This document shows positions 25,760-34,279 of a stretch of DNA of 58,409 bases, piece after piece. The notes below the pieces were generated by a model. That model had not been told where the DNA came from and made no database searches. It saw only the letters and a program-made list of their open reading frames with translations. This DNA comes from Streptomyces fuscigenes (lineage in GTDB: Bacteria > Actinomycetota > Actinomycetes > Streptomycetales > Streptomycetaceae). The stretch covers positions 1 through 58,409 of the forward strand of contig NZ_JAKGCV010000005.1 in NCBI RefSeq assembly GCF_021556455.1, read 5' to 3'. Made by a program: the position numbers and the translations under genes. Positions within the stretch are counted from its first letter, which is position 1, and every line of letters starts with the position of its first letter.

Positions 25760-26485
25760 GTGCTCAGGATTCCCGGATACGAAGGCGGCCCTTTGGTCCA
25801 GGGCGGCGCCTACCTGGACGACCCGCTGTTCTGGCCTGTGCATCTTGGCTCCCGCCTGCGTGGGGAGGACGCGCAACGAGCCGCGTTCGGTGCCGACTGG
25901 GATGCGGCCATGGAGCTGTACCGCAGACTGTCCGCCGAGCATGCGTGGCCGGTGTTCAGCGTGCCGCTGCGCTCCGGTCACACCATCTACGTCGTCTACC
26001 GCAACTTCGTGGACGAAGGGGGCGTGGACTATCTGATCCATCAGCCGGCTTGGTCCGAAGCGGAAACCCTCGCTGTGGACGACGGTCACTTCATGGGGCC
26101 CGGTATGGCCTGGACAGAGCTGCTGTCCGCCGCTCGGCAGCCGGGAGTAGAAGGCACGGCTGATGCCGACGCCCGACTCTTGCTGCTCTTTCCCACACTC
26201 GGCGACGCGAGGCTTCCTGCCGATGCAGCTGTGGCTCTCACCACTGCGCTCGCGGCTCTAACCCTGATCGAAGAGCCCGTCGCGGTGGCAAAGGCGCTCC
26301 TTGAGAACCAGGGCCAATGGGCTCCCGCTCGGTGGAGATCGGCAGGAGGCGTCTGGATCAACGACGGTACGCACTCCTACCGAAACCCAAGCAACGCCTT
26401 CGCACTACCAGAAGAGCGCCTTCTGGAGATCAGTAGCGCACTGCAGGGCGAAGCTGGGCACCACTTTAGGAGAGAGGCAGAGTGA
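25760..26485 (+). CDS. Conserved streptomycete hypothetical protein
   Basis: 241 aa from GTG 25760 (LRIPGYEGGPLVQGGAYLDD). Motifs WDAAMELYRRLSAEHAWPVF, IYVVYRNFVDEGGVDYLIH, DDGHFMGPGMAWTEL and DGTHSYRNPSNAFALPEERL belong to an uncharacterised family I know from streptomycete genomes, often associated with immunity-like or SMI1-type contexts, but I cannot name a function. An upstream ATG at 25682 would add a basic stretch. GC is close to the host, unlike the next operon. Confidence 0.68.
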   Translation: MLRIPGYEGGPLVQGGAYLDDPLFWPVHLGSRLRGEDAQRAAFGADWDAAMELYRRLSAEHAWPVFSVPLRSGHTIYVVYRNFVDEGGVDYLIHQPAWSEAETLAVDDGHFMGPGMAWTELLSAARQPGVEGTADADARLLLLFPTLGDARLPADAAVALTTALAALTLIEEPVAVAKALLENQGQWAPARWRSAGGVWINDGTHSYRNPSNAFALPEERLLEISSALQGEAGHHFRREAE

Positions 26486-26797
26486 TCTGCGGGTTGATCT
26501 TTGGCTTCGTCGGTTTAGGAAGCGAGCGGCTGCTCGACCATGTGACACGGGTGTTGACCGTGGCTGGCTCCTATTTCTGGCGTGGTTGTGGCACGACCTC
26601 AGCCGACGACAGTCAGCCACGATGGCGGGTGCGTCGACTGGCCGGGCGCGCGTGTGCCTCGCTGTACCCCGGCTGGCCTCAGCAACGTTATGGTTGTCGT
26701 CCGCTAGAACGAGCCGATATCGGCTGGCCGTGACACATCGAACGTGTTGATTCCGGCTCGTGACCAAAGCTTCAACTGCGCTGCTTTTAACGAGTGG
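26486..26797. other. Gene-free junction before low-GC operon
   Basis: About 310 bp without a supported gene. GC falls across it (AACGTTATGG, GAATGAGAGCTTTACC) toward the ABC-3C operon, so it probably contains the edge of the imported cassette and the operon's 3' end. Confidence 0.45.
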
Positions 26798-28738
26798 TCA
26801 CCAGTCTTGCGGAATGAGAGCTTTACCGTTCCGCCACTTCTCTCGTACACAGTCCTGGAACCATCGTTCGTCGAAGTCTGCGTGTTCAGCAATGATAATT
26901 TGGTAGGGCTTTACTGCCCGACCGGCAGCATCAATGATGAAACGGAAAGTCTCCGCGATCGTATTCCTGTCACCCGAAACTGCATCATTATCTCGGTACT
27001 CTGAGTCCGCAGGGAAACCAACCTGAGACGGTTGGTCAAAAAACACGAACCCTGGCACGGGCCTGTCGTGCTCGGCAAACCATTCATGGAGTGCCATATG
27101 TACTAGCACGTGATAGGCAACCCAACTTTGACCACTTCCGATTTGCGGCATCGCTAGGGGCCCAGACGGGGTGTCCAAAATGATCTGCAGTTTCTTAATG
27201 TCAAACCTGAGAGGATTAGACGAATGTTCGATAGGGAGCTGGCTAGACCAGTTGGTCATCAGTTGATTCAGTCTGGACAAGATAGAAAGCGTCCTGTCAC
27301 GGATCAGATCGGAGTCAACCTCATTCTCGGCCGCCTCCAGCTGAACGCGAAGGGATTCCAGTTCTTGCTTGAGCAGCCTCAGCCGTTCATCGCTTCCCAC
27401 TCCCTCAAGGTAAAAGTCGATGCGGCCGACTACGGTTGCCTGCACGTTCTCTTGCAACGCCAAGTTTCTATCGCGTTCGCTCGCTCGCTGGATTGCCTCC
27501 AGTTGGGCAGAGGTGCTTCTGATCGCTTGCTGGCACTCTTCGATCTCCTGCTTCAAGGTGTCAGCAAGAGCCTTCAACCGGGGAGACTCAGATGGCAATG
27601 CCTGAGGGATACGGCTCAGAGAGGAGAAGTGCTCACGCAGCTCGTTGATCTCTTCCTGTTGTCCGTCCACGTGGGAACCGCATAGAGGGCATTCTTCGAT
27701 TCCGGCGTCAGGAATTAGCTGAACGAAGGCAAGTCTGGACCGTTGCTCAGCCGCTTGCCTTTCAAAGTTTCTCCGGTCGTTCAGAAGGGTAGCGATAGAC
27801 TCAAGGGAACTCTGCGCTTGCTTAGACCTCCTCCGAATAAGGTCACGTTCTTGGAGTAGACCTTGGCGCGCGTTTTCAGTATCGCCGAGCTGCGCACTGT
27901 CCGTTTCTGTGGATCTTCCGCTAGCGTTCTGACGCAATGCCAAAACAGCTCGCAATTCTGCCAGTGCATCGAGATTCGATGAATCTTCTCCAGAGGCATT
28001 GGCAGTAGTCAGTCCTGCACTAGCTGCTTCCGCTAGAAGCTGTCGCGCTCGCGTACCGCCCCGGTCGGCTGCTGCTTCTAGGTCAGTAATCTCTCTAGTA
28101 GTGTCCCGAATCCTTTTCTTGAGTCGATTGATGCGACGCGCAACCCGAACGTCTTCCGCCGTGATAGCGCCTAGGAAAAAAGGCAGGGTTTCCCGGATAG
28201 AGTTCGAGACAAACGGTTCTCCTTGGCGATGGAAAAGTCTTTGCCGACTGATGATTTCGTCTTGCTGCTGGTACAGGAAGAACGCAGCATGACGGAGGGT
28301 AACGGAGTAATTAGGGAGCCCTTGCAACTCTGCATTTCCCGTATCAGGGAACGAGAGCAGTCGCGACAGGAGACTAATGAGGCCATCGGCATTCGTTGTA
28401 GGCGTGAGTTCCGCGTAATCGGGGACCCCAACTGACGCGCCTTGTTTTACAAAGACTCGCTGAGACGACTGCGCGTCTTCCTCCGGGGCCTGCCTGGCAA
28501 CGAATACTTGGAATTCGTTCACTTGCAGAAGCAGTGCATACCATGCAACAGTCTCTGTAATTTTTCCCCGTGGTACATCACACGTCCCACTACCGAGACA
28601 GTAGTCAATGATGTCGGTAAGAGCTGTCTTACCAGTTGCAGAATCTCCAGTGATGATGTTGACCGCGTTCAACCTTAGCGGCAGCCTGCGCCTTTTTCCG
28701 GTCCACGAGTAGAGTACGATTTCGCGAATCTGCATCAT
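26798..28738 (-). CDS. ABC-3C system ATPase (DUF3732-type, zinc-hook)
   Basis: 646 aa. Walker A GDSATGKTAL near residue 30, a long coiled-coil middle broken by a CPLCGSH zinc-hook, signature-like GSGQSWVAYH, and Walker B VPGFVFFDQPSQVGFP in the C-terminus: an SMC/Rad50-like ABC ATPase of the DUF3732 group, which is the ATPase of three-component ABC (ABC-3C) conflict systems. Expected role is sensing invading DNA or its replication state and licensing the effector. ATG at 28738 overlaps the stop of the middle component as ATGA. Codon third positions are clearly AT-richer than the host, a sign of import. Confidence 0.85.
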   Translation of the reverse strand: MMQIREIVLYSWTGKRRRLPLRLNAVNIITGDSATGKTALTDIIDYCLGSGTCDVPRGKITETVAWYALLLQVNEFQVFVARQAPEEDAQSSQRVFVKQGASVGVPDYAELTPTTNADGLISLLSRLLSFPDTGNAELQGLPNYSVTLRHAAFFLYQQQDEIISRQRLFHRQGEPFVSNSIRETLPFFLGAITAEDVRVARRINRLKKRIRDTTREITDLEAAADRGGTRARQLLAEAASAGLTTANASGEDSSNLDALAELRAVLALRQNASGRSTETDSAQLGDTENARQGLLQERDLIRRRSKQAQSSLESIATLLNDRRNFERQAAEQRSRLAFVQLIPDAGIEECPLCGSHVDGQQEEINELREHFSSLSRIPQALPSESPRLKALADTLKQEIEECQQAIRSTSAQLEAIQRASERDRNLALQENVQATVVGRIDFYLEGVGSDERLRLLKQELESLRVQLEAAENEVDSDLIRDRTLSILSRLNQLMTNWSSQLPIEHSSNPLRFDIKKLQIILDTPSGPLAMPQIGSGQSWVAYHVLVHMALHEWFAEHDRPVPGFVFFDQPSQVGFPADSEYRDNDAVSGDRNTIAETFRFIIDAAGRAVKPYQIIIAEHADFDERWFQDCVREKWRNGKALIPQDW

Positions 28739-29241
28739 CCTGCAGCAACTCCCCAAATTGAAAAGATCGAGGCGGCATCACCTGATCTTGCGAAACTCTT
28801 CCCTAGTCGCTCAGCGACCTTAAGAATGTCTTTCACTTCAGGGGATCCCTGAGATAGTGACCGCAGATTCCTGATCCTGCGTGAGGGAGTAGCGCCAACC
28901 CTGGAATGTTCCAGTGTGAACAGACCGGCTCGCGCGCCGAGAATCAGTGCCTTTCTCACTGCCGGCGCCAGCGCGGGCGTATTTCTCTGCAGTACTAGGC
29001 GCTCTCTCTCATGCGTTTCCATCCAGACCAGAAGAGACGTGGTCTTTGTGATCGGAAAAGTGTCACGAATTTGTTTACTCATGGCGGCGGGGACGGCCAA
29101 AAAAGCCAAGGACAATGGCATCTTCTCATTGGCCTCGGACTCGTAAAATTCGGCAGACTTCCGGATGACGACGGAAAGAAAGGCAGGATTGAAGAGCGCT
29201 GATTCTTCCTGGCTAGTGAACTGTTGCAGCCACTGGCTCAT
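28735..29241 (-). CDS. ABC-3C system middle component
   Basis: 168 aa. FNPAFLSVVIRKSAEFYESE, MPLSLAFLAVPAAMSKQIRD, SLLVWMETHERERLVLQ and GARAGLFTLEHSR match the small helical middle component that couples ABC ATPase and effector in ABC-3C systems. Gene overlaps both neighbours by 4 nt (ATGA), showing tight translational coupling. Same low GC as the other two genes. Confidence 0.78.
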   Translation of the reverse strand: MSQWLQQFTSQEESALFNPAFLSVVIRKSAEFYESEANEKMPLSLAFLAVPAAMSKQIRDTFPITKTTSLLVWMETHERERLVLQRNTPALAPAVRKALILGARAGLFTLEHSRVGATPSRRIRNLRSLSQGSPEVKDILKVAERLGKSFARSGDAASIFSIWGVAAG

Positions 29242-30422
29242 GCAGGCTCGCTCTCAAGCAAAGACGCCAATCTCGCTTCAAAATCGGGATGCCATCCAAC
29301 TATACGCTGATCGGCGAGGCCATGATAAGTTCCTTGCATAACGAAGGATTCGCGACACATTTCTCGGATTCTAATATCGGCTTCTTGCTCAATCCACTTG
29401 TAGAGTGCTCGGGCGACTTTTAGCTTTTCTGCTTCTGCGGCGGATTCGCCAATTTCCTCTCGTGATTCCCAGAATCTTACCCGCCACGCTTCCTTTAGGC
29501 GTTCCTCATACCGAGAAAGTTCACCCGGAGCAAGTAGGTCATCTCGAAGCCATTCTGATCTCTGTGCAAAAGCGCGAACGTAGCACGACACTGCCCCTGC
29601 TAGTCGTGGACCAGTCACATTGATGAGCTGGAGCTGACGGACGTAGGCGCTGTCACCTCCTTCTTCTTCAACGATGTCGAAAATCTCAGGATTGATGGGT
29701 AGGTTATCGCGCCTAAATTCCTCTCTTATCAATTCAAGCTCTTCTTGAATCTCTGCGACCGTGATGGGTGGGGCAGTTTTATCTCTGAGATGCTGCACGC
29801 ATCGCTGAAACCACCAGCCCTCTAGGCGCCGAAGGAAAGCTGGTCGTTTATCCGAAGAGGCTGCGAAGTACAGCTTCTTCTGCAGATCGGATTCGAGGTC
29901 ATCTAGGAGTGGCTCGCTGTCAATCACGATGACGGTTGAAACAAGGGCAGCCCTCTCCGTTGACTCCAACTTAAGGAACATTTCGTATGCGTCTTGCTGC
30001 TTGTCGTTTTTGGAGGTTTCTGCAGTCTTCGTGAGAATCTCGGCCGCTTTGCTCAAGTCGCGGTCCTGATCGCGCAGATAGTAGGCTGCAGAACCTGTCG
30101 CCGCCCTGCCGGTCGTAATTAGATATCGACAAACGGGAGATTCCTGCGAAAAAGAATATCCTGCTGGCTGATCTAGCCAAATTCTGAACGTTTTCCAGAT
30201 GTCCGCTGAGGCGTTAGGTATGGTCGTAGAGGGATCAGTGTGGTACTTGAGTTGCAGTACTTCCGTCGGCGTCCCGGGTGCATCGAAACTAACGTCGTCC
30301 AGTTGTTCGATTCGTACGTTGGCGGTTGAGCCGGACTGGATCCGGCTCAACGCGGCATGCAGCGCATATCTGGCCTGATACAGGTAGCCAAGCATGGATT
30401 CGTTGGCAGAGTAGTCGGCCAC
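29238..30422 (-). CDS. ABC-3C effector with PD-(D/E)XK-like nuclease core
   Basis: 394 aa from GTG 30422 (GGGGGG 6 nt upstream); ATG 30395 is possible. The N-terminal MLGYLYQARYAL, VRIEQLDDVSFD and VLQLKYH give the Y-Q ... E-x-x-D-D ... Q-x-K order of the DUF4297/Cap4-like PD-(D/E)XK nuclease fold used as effector in several conflict systems. The C-terminal half is helical (PPITVAEIQEELELIREEF, RVRFWESREEIGESAAEAEKLK), ending in the segment expected to dock on the middle component. First gene of the operon; expected to degrade DNA on activation. Low GC as in the partner genes. Confidence 0.75.
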   Translation of the reverse strand: MADYSANESMLGYLYQARYALHAALSRIQSGSTANVRIEQLDDVSFDAPGTPTEVLQLKYHTDPSTTIPNASADIWKTFRIWLDQPAGYSFSQESPVCRYLITTGRAATGSAAYYLRDQDRDLSKAAEILTKTAETSKNDKQQDAYEMFLKLESTERAALVSTVIVIDSEPLLDDLESDLQKKLYFAASSDKRPAFLRRLEGWWFQRCVQHLRDKTAPPITVAEIQEELELIREEFRRDNLPINPEIFDIVEEEGGDSAYVRQLQLINVTGPRLAGAVSCYVRAFAQRSEWLRDDLLAPGELSRYEERLKEAWRVRFWESREEIGESAAEAEKLKVARALYKWIEQEADIRIREMCRESFVMQGTYHGLADQRIVGWHPDFEARLASLLESEPA

Positions 30423-30737
30423 GCGGCCCCCCGGTAAGTGCAGCCAGCAACTTGAATTATCAGCGATGGTAGCGAGGGAGATTGTGCCTTGTGAAGCCAC
30501 TTGTGCGGTCTGATGCGAGGTGCGCCGTGTTGTCGATGCGCTTGAGCTTGATGAGTCGTCCGCCTGAACTGTGCTGCGCCTCCCGACGATCGGAAGTAGC
30601 TGCTTCCTCATGGCGCGGCACGCGCCAGCCGGGCTGGAGCGGGGCGGAGACAGGAGCGCAGGCCCGGCCGGCTGGGCCGCGCGCGGCGAGCGATAGCGAG
30701 CCGCCTTGAAGACGTAGAGAAACTTTGAGCCATTCCC
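30423..30737. other. Non-coding region with element-conserved motif
   Basis: Between the ABC-3C operon start and the end of korSA. After an Arg-codon-like, purine-rich tract it carries CCTTGAAGACGTAGAGAAAC (30704-30723). A closely matching segment, CCTTGATGAGGTAGAGAAAC (42915-42934), lies after a similar GGAGCG-rich tract in element C. Likely a shared cis element (transfer locus, replication or terminator function); no gene seen. Confidence 0.55.
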
Positions 30738-31478
30738 TCAGAGGGGGTAGCTGATCTCCAGGTCGTCGCCGGGGAGTTGGAATTCCTCCAGGGCGAGCGG
30801 CTTGCGGTCGGCGTTGAGGGTGACGCGCATGATCTGGAGTAGGGGCACGCCGTCGGGGATGCGTAGGGCCTGGGCCTGGTCGGGGAGGGGCATGCGGGTG
30901 CTCAGGTACTCGGTGAAGTGCAGTTCGTGGCCCAGTTCGGCGAGTGCCGCGTAGAGGTGCGGCGCGCTCGGCGGTGCCTCCTCCTCGTACTTGGTGCCGA
31001 TGAGGACCGAGAACGGCACGTAGGTGCGGTGGAGTTGGCGCAGGCGTCCGCGGTCGGCTGTCTGTAGGGCGTCGTGGGTGAACATTGGCTCGCCTGGCGG
31101 GATGCGCAGGAGATCCGCGAGAGCCAGCGGGGCGTCGGTGCGGGTGACGGTGGCGTCCTCGCTGTCCGTCCATAGCAGGCCGTCGGCCTCGACGTAGCGG
31201 CCGTCGGGTTCTCGGCGCACTCCGCGAGGGCGCAGGATGCTCGGTCGGGTCTGGGGCGAGCGTACGAACATGCCGCGGCCCATCATGACCTCGACGAGCC
31301 CTGAGGCGCGGAGCTCCGCGATGCCCTGACGGACCGTGGGTCGCGAGACTCCGAACTGCTGGGCCAGCATCTCTTCGGATGGCAGTGGCTGGCCGGCTGG
31401 ATAGGTGCCGTCCAAGATCCCCTGGCGTAGGTGCTCGGCGATCTGGCGGTACTTGGCCTGGGCCTTCTCAGGCGGCAT
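30738..31478 (-). CDS. korSA: KorSA-type GntR/UTRA repressor
   Basis: 246 aa. N-terminal winged helix (YRQIAEHLRQGILDGTYPAG, GVSRPTVRQGIAELRASGLVEV) of the GntR family, C-terminal UTRA domain (EPMFTHDALQTADRGRLRQL, TEYLSTRMPL, LLQIMRVTLNADRKPLALEEF). By position and family it is the KorSA-like repressor that silences transfer genes and the element activator. Divergent from the regulatory protein gene at 31,691 with two matching palindromes between them. Confidence 0.88.
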   Translation of the reverse strand: MPPEKAQAKYRQIAEHLRQGILDGTYPAGQPLPSEEMLAQQFGVSRPTVRQGIAELRASGLVEVMMGRGMFVRSPQTRPSILRPRGVRREPDGRYVEADGLLWTDSEDATVTRTDAPLALADLLRIPPGEPMFTHDALQTADRGRLRQLHRTYVPFSVLIGTKYEEEAPPSAPHLYAALAELGHELHFTEYLSTRMPLPDQAQALRIPDGVPLLQIMRVTLNADRKPLALEEFQLPGDDLEISYPL

Positions 31479-31581
31479 CTCAGTCTCCGTGGCTGGCGTC
31501 GTCGGTCCCTCGGCTGCCTACGGAGACGGGCGCCTGGGCGCTCTTCCGTAGGCAGGGACAGCGTCCCTCACTCCAAGCTGC

Positions 31582-31635
31582 TTGACAACCCGTACTACGG
31601 GTTGCACTCTTGTGACTCACGCCCGTACTACGGGT
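31582..31635 (+). promoter_or_regulatory. Promoter with twin GntR operators
   Basis: AACCCGTACTACGGGTT (31587-31603) and CCCGTACTACGGG (31622-31634) share an exact 13-bp palindrome, 33 bp (three helical turns) apart. TTGACA at 31582 overlaps the first and a weak CACTCT follows at 17-bp spacing, so bound repressor would block the promoter of the 31,691 gene. Confidence 0.85.
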
Positions 31636-31690
31636 GGTAGTCATCCCGAAGGGATGCCCTTCGGGTCGTCACGGCAAGGGAGTTCAAGCA

Positions 31691-32032
31691 GTGGCAAGCC
31701 TTCCGATCGACACAAGCAAGTTCACCGGGATCATCTGTGCCGTCCCTCCGGCTCCGCGCGTCGCCAACCGGGAAACCGGTCAGCTCCGCGTTGACCGCGA
31801 CACTGGCAAGACGGTCTTCCAGGTCGGCCTGTGCCTCATGGCGGGGGCGACGGCCGAGGTTGTCAACGTGAGCGTGGCCGGTGAGCCGGCCGGCGTTCAG
31901 CTCGGGATGCCCGTCCAGGTCCGCGACCTGGTGGCCACCCCGTGGGAGAACGACGGTCGGCACGGCGTCGCCTTCCGCGCTGCCGAGATCAAGCCCCTCA
32001 ACGCTCCGGCGGGCAAGGGGGCCGGACAGTGA
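31691..32032 (+). CDS. SCO3933-type regulatory/transfer-associated protein
   Basis: 113 aa, GTG start with AAGGGAG 8 nt upstream. FTGIICAVPPAPRVANRETGQ, TGKTVFQVGLCLMAG and VRDLVATPWENDGRHGVAFRAAEI define a small family always placed between the GntR gene and tra in streptomycete AICEs. It is homologous to the gene at 45,056 in element C. First gene under the twin-operator promoter, overlapping tra by 4 nt (GTGA). Confidence 0.82.
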   Translation: MASLPIDTSKFTGIICAVPPAPRVANRETGQLRVDRDTGKTVFQVGLCLMAGATAEVVNVSVAGEPAGVQLGMPVQVRDLVATPWENDGRHGVAFRAAEIKPLNAPAGKGAGQ

Positions 32033-33413
32033 CCCTCCTGGCCTCCACCCCCGCGCCCGGGACAACCTGGCTGGGCTGGGCTTTCGTGGTGGCCGTTGCG
32101 CTGGTGCTGGGCCTGCTCATCGCGGGCCCGGCGCTGCGCCGCCGCTACCCCGTGGCCTGGTGGCTCGTGCTCGGCTTCCCGTTCGCCTGCGTACGGGTCT
32201 CGCGTACCTGGCGGCCGTTGATGGCCGGGTGCGGCCTGGCCGTGAGCCGTAAGGCTGCGTTGATCGTGGTCTCCGGCCTGGTCGGCAAGGGCGCACCACC
32301 TCCACAACCGCGTGTGCCGTGGCGGAGCTTCATACGTCCCACCCCGGGCGGCTTCTGGTTCCTGGTGCGGCTGCTGCCGGGGCAGGTGCCGGAGAGCTTC
32401 GTCAAGGCGGCGCCCGCAATGGCGGAGAGCTGGCAGGTGCACGCGGTGCGGGTGACCCCGTACCGGCCCGGCGTCGTCCGCATCACTGCCTCGGCGGCCG
32501 ACCCACTCAAGGAACCGCGCATCCCCAAGCAACGCGGGCCCGGACACCTGCTGCGCGTCGTGGTCGGCGCTGTGGAGACGGGGGCGCCGTGGGTGGTCGA
32601 CCTGCGGCGGGTGCCGCACTGGCTGATCGTCGGCGCGACCCGGTCTGGCAAGTCGACGCTGATCAACGCACTGGTGGCGGGCCTGGCCCCGCAACCGGTC
32701 GCGCTGGTGGGCATCGACTGCAAGGGCGGCATGGAACTGTCTTTGTACGGGCCCCGGCTCTCCCGCTGGCCACCGACCGCGGGCAGGCGGTGAAGCTCCT
32801 TGGCGCGCTGGTGGATCTCACGCTCGGCCGCATGGCGGTGTGCCGGGCTGCTCACGTCCGCAACATCTGGGGCCTGCCCGACGGCAAGCGTCCGATACCC
32901 GTGGTTGTGATCGTCGACGAGCTGGCGGAGCTGTTCCTGATCGCCAACCGCGGCGAGAAGGACGAAGCGCAAGCTGCGGGTACCGCACTCATCCGGCTGG
33001 CCCAACTCGGCGCAGCGCTCGGTGTGTTCCTCGTCGTCGCCGGACAGCGGGTCGGCTCCGACCTGGGACCGGGCGTCACCGCGCTACGGGCCCAACTCGG
33101 CGGCAGGGTCTGTCACCGGGTCGCCGACCCCGGCACGGCAGAGATGGCCCTCGGCGACCTCAACCCGGACGCGCTCAAGGCCGCGCAGGCCATCACACCT
33201 GAACAGGCCGGGACGGCCGTGCTGGCCTCCGGAGACGGCTGGGAACGCGCCCGCTCCCACCTGGTCTCGGAGGCAGAGGCGGAAGCCACCGCAGCCCAGT
33301 ACGCGCACCTGACCCCGTACATCCCCGAACTGGTCGATGCTCTCGGCGGCCCGTCCGCCGGCCTGACCGTGACCCTCGAACGGGTCGACCGCCCCGACGA
33401 CGACACCGAATGA
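32029..33413 (+). pseudogene. tra: FtsK/SpoIIIE-like transfer ATPase, frameshifted
   Basis: TraSA-type DNA translocase expected to move double-stranded element DNA between hyphae. Frame 1 (32029-32793) has an N-terminal membrane helix (WAFVVAVALVLGLLIAG) and Walker A VGATRSGKST; it continues in another frame to 33413 with Walker B PVVVIVDELAELFLI and VVAGQRVGSDLGPG. The break is near 32,760: CGGCTCTCCCGCTGGCC where one extra C or G would restore RLS-(P/A)-LATDRGQA, colinear with RLSALATNRDEA in the intact homologue at 45,391. A deletion in a C run or a sequencing error is likely. Confidence 0.85.
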
Positions 33414-33425
33414 GAGGCAACCGCC

Positions 33426-33620
33426 GTGCTGATCACCATGTCGGCCGTGCTCCTGCTCGGCCTCCTGATCTGGTTCCTGCTGCGTATCCGCTACCTGCGG
33501 TGGGTCGACTTCCTGCTCTCCGGCGTCTTCGGCTTCCTCGTCGCCACCACAGCGGCGGCTCCGGTCGTCCGCACGGTCCTCGACGGCATCGGCGGCGTCC
33601 TCGGCCTCTTCCGCTTCTGA
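33426..33620 (+). CDS. Small membrane protein (Spd-like)
   Basis: 64 aa, GTG start 12 nt after the tra stop. Two hydrophobic helices (MSAVLLLGLLIWFLL and LLSGVFGFLVATTAAAPVV) with little else, as in spread (spd) membrane proteins that help plasmid movement along mycelium. Confidence 0.6.
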   Translation: MLITMSAVLLLGLLIWFLLRIRYLRWVDFLLSGVFGFLVATTAAAPVVRTVLDGIGGVLGLFRF

Positions 33621-33638
33621 ACGAAAGGGGGAACACAC

Positions 33639-33929
33639 GTGACCTCGTACGTGATCAAGTCCGGTGACCGAGCCGAGTTCATCGGCGCTCTGCGAGAGCT
33701 TGCCGACTTCCTGGCAGCGAACCCGGACGTCGTCATCCCTCGCCACCCGGCCTGCACCGTGTTCGTAGACGCCGAATCTGACCCGGCACGCGAAGAAGGA
33801 ATGGAGTTCGCTGCCGCGCCGCTCGGTGCACCGGTCGTGGACCTGGGCCGCGGCTTCTACTGCGCGCGCAGGTGGTTCGGCCCGATCGAGTACAGCGTGA
33901 CGGCTGTACCGCCCAAGGACACGCCATGA
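33639..33929 (+). CDS. Hypothetical element protein
   Basis: 96 aa, GTG 33639 with AAAGGGGG upstream. SYVIKSGDRAEFIGALRELADFL, NPDVVIPRHPACTVFVD and GRGFYCARRWFGPIEYSV; soluble alpha/beta. No known family. Its stop overlaps the next start as ATGA. Confidence 0.68.
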   Translation: MTSYVIKSGDRAEFIGALRELADFLAANPDVVIPRHPACTVFVDAESDPAREEGMEFAAAPLGAPVVDLGRGFYCARRWFGPIEYSVTAVPPKDTP

Positions 33930-34279
33930 CCGCCCGTATCAAGGGCTCCCGACGGGGCGCGAAGTCGCCAAACCCGACCCCGCCAGGAACCCACTCCAAC
34001 CGCCAGAACAGCAGTGAAAGGAGCACTCACACTTTGACCACCCTCACCCATCGGCGCAAATCTCCACAGCCCCGTTGCGCCCTCCGTGAGACGGAGAACC
34101 CGACCTGCGTCGGGCGCGTGGAAGTCGTCCTGGTCGACCGGGACGGCGCTGAGCAGCGACTCTGCCCGGCCCACGCGGCGGCCCTGTGGCTGACCGACCC
34201 GACCCTAAGGTTCAGCGCCAAGACCCGACCCGAAGCCATCGCCACCGTCATGGCCCAGGCTTTCGGAGGCGGCCGATGA
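33926..34279 (+). CDS. Hypothetical element protein with Cys pair
   Basis: 117 aa from ATG 33926 (ATGA overlap). A TTG at 34034 behind GAAAGGAG is an alternative and would leave the conserved part CALRETENPTCVGRVEVVLV / LCPAHAAALWL, which looks like a small metal-binding segment. Ends overlapping repSA by 4 nt. Confidence 0.6.
   Translation: MTARIKGSRRGAKSPNPTPPGTHSNRQNSSERSTHTLTTLTHRRKSPQPRCALRETENPTCVGRVEVVLVDRDGAEQRLCPAHAAALWLTDPTLRFSAKTRPEAIATVMAQAFGGGR

Noticed and set aside
32740..32790. Programmed frameshift in tra
   Set aside because: No slippery heptamer with downstream structure is apparent, and the element C homologue is in one frame; a deletion or sequencing error is simpler.
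31684..33005. Long reverse frames antisense to tra and its upstream gene
   Set aside because: Mirror frames of GC-rich coding DNA; the plus strand carries the recognised families.
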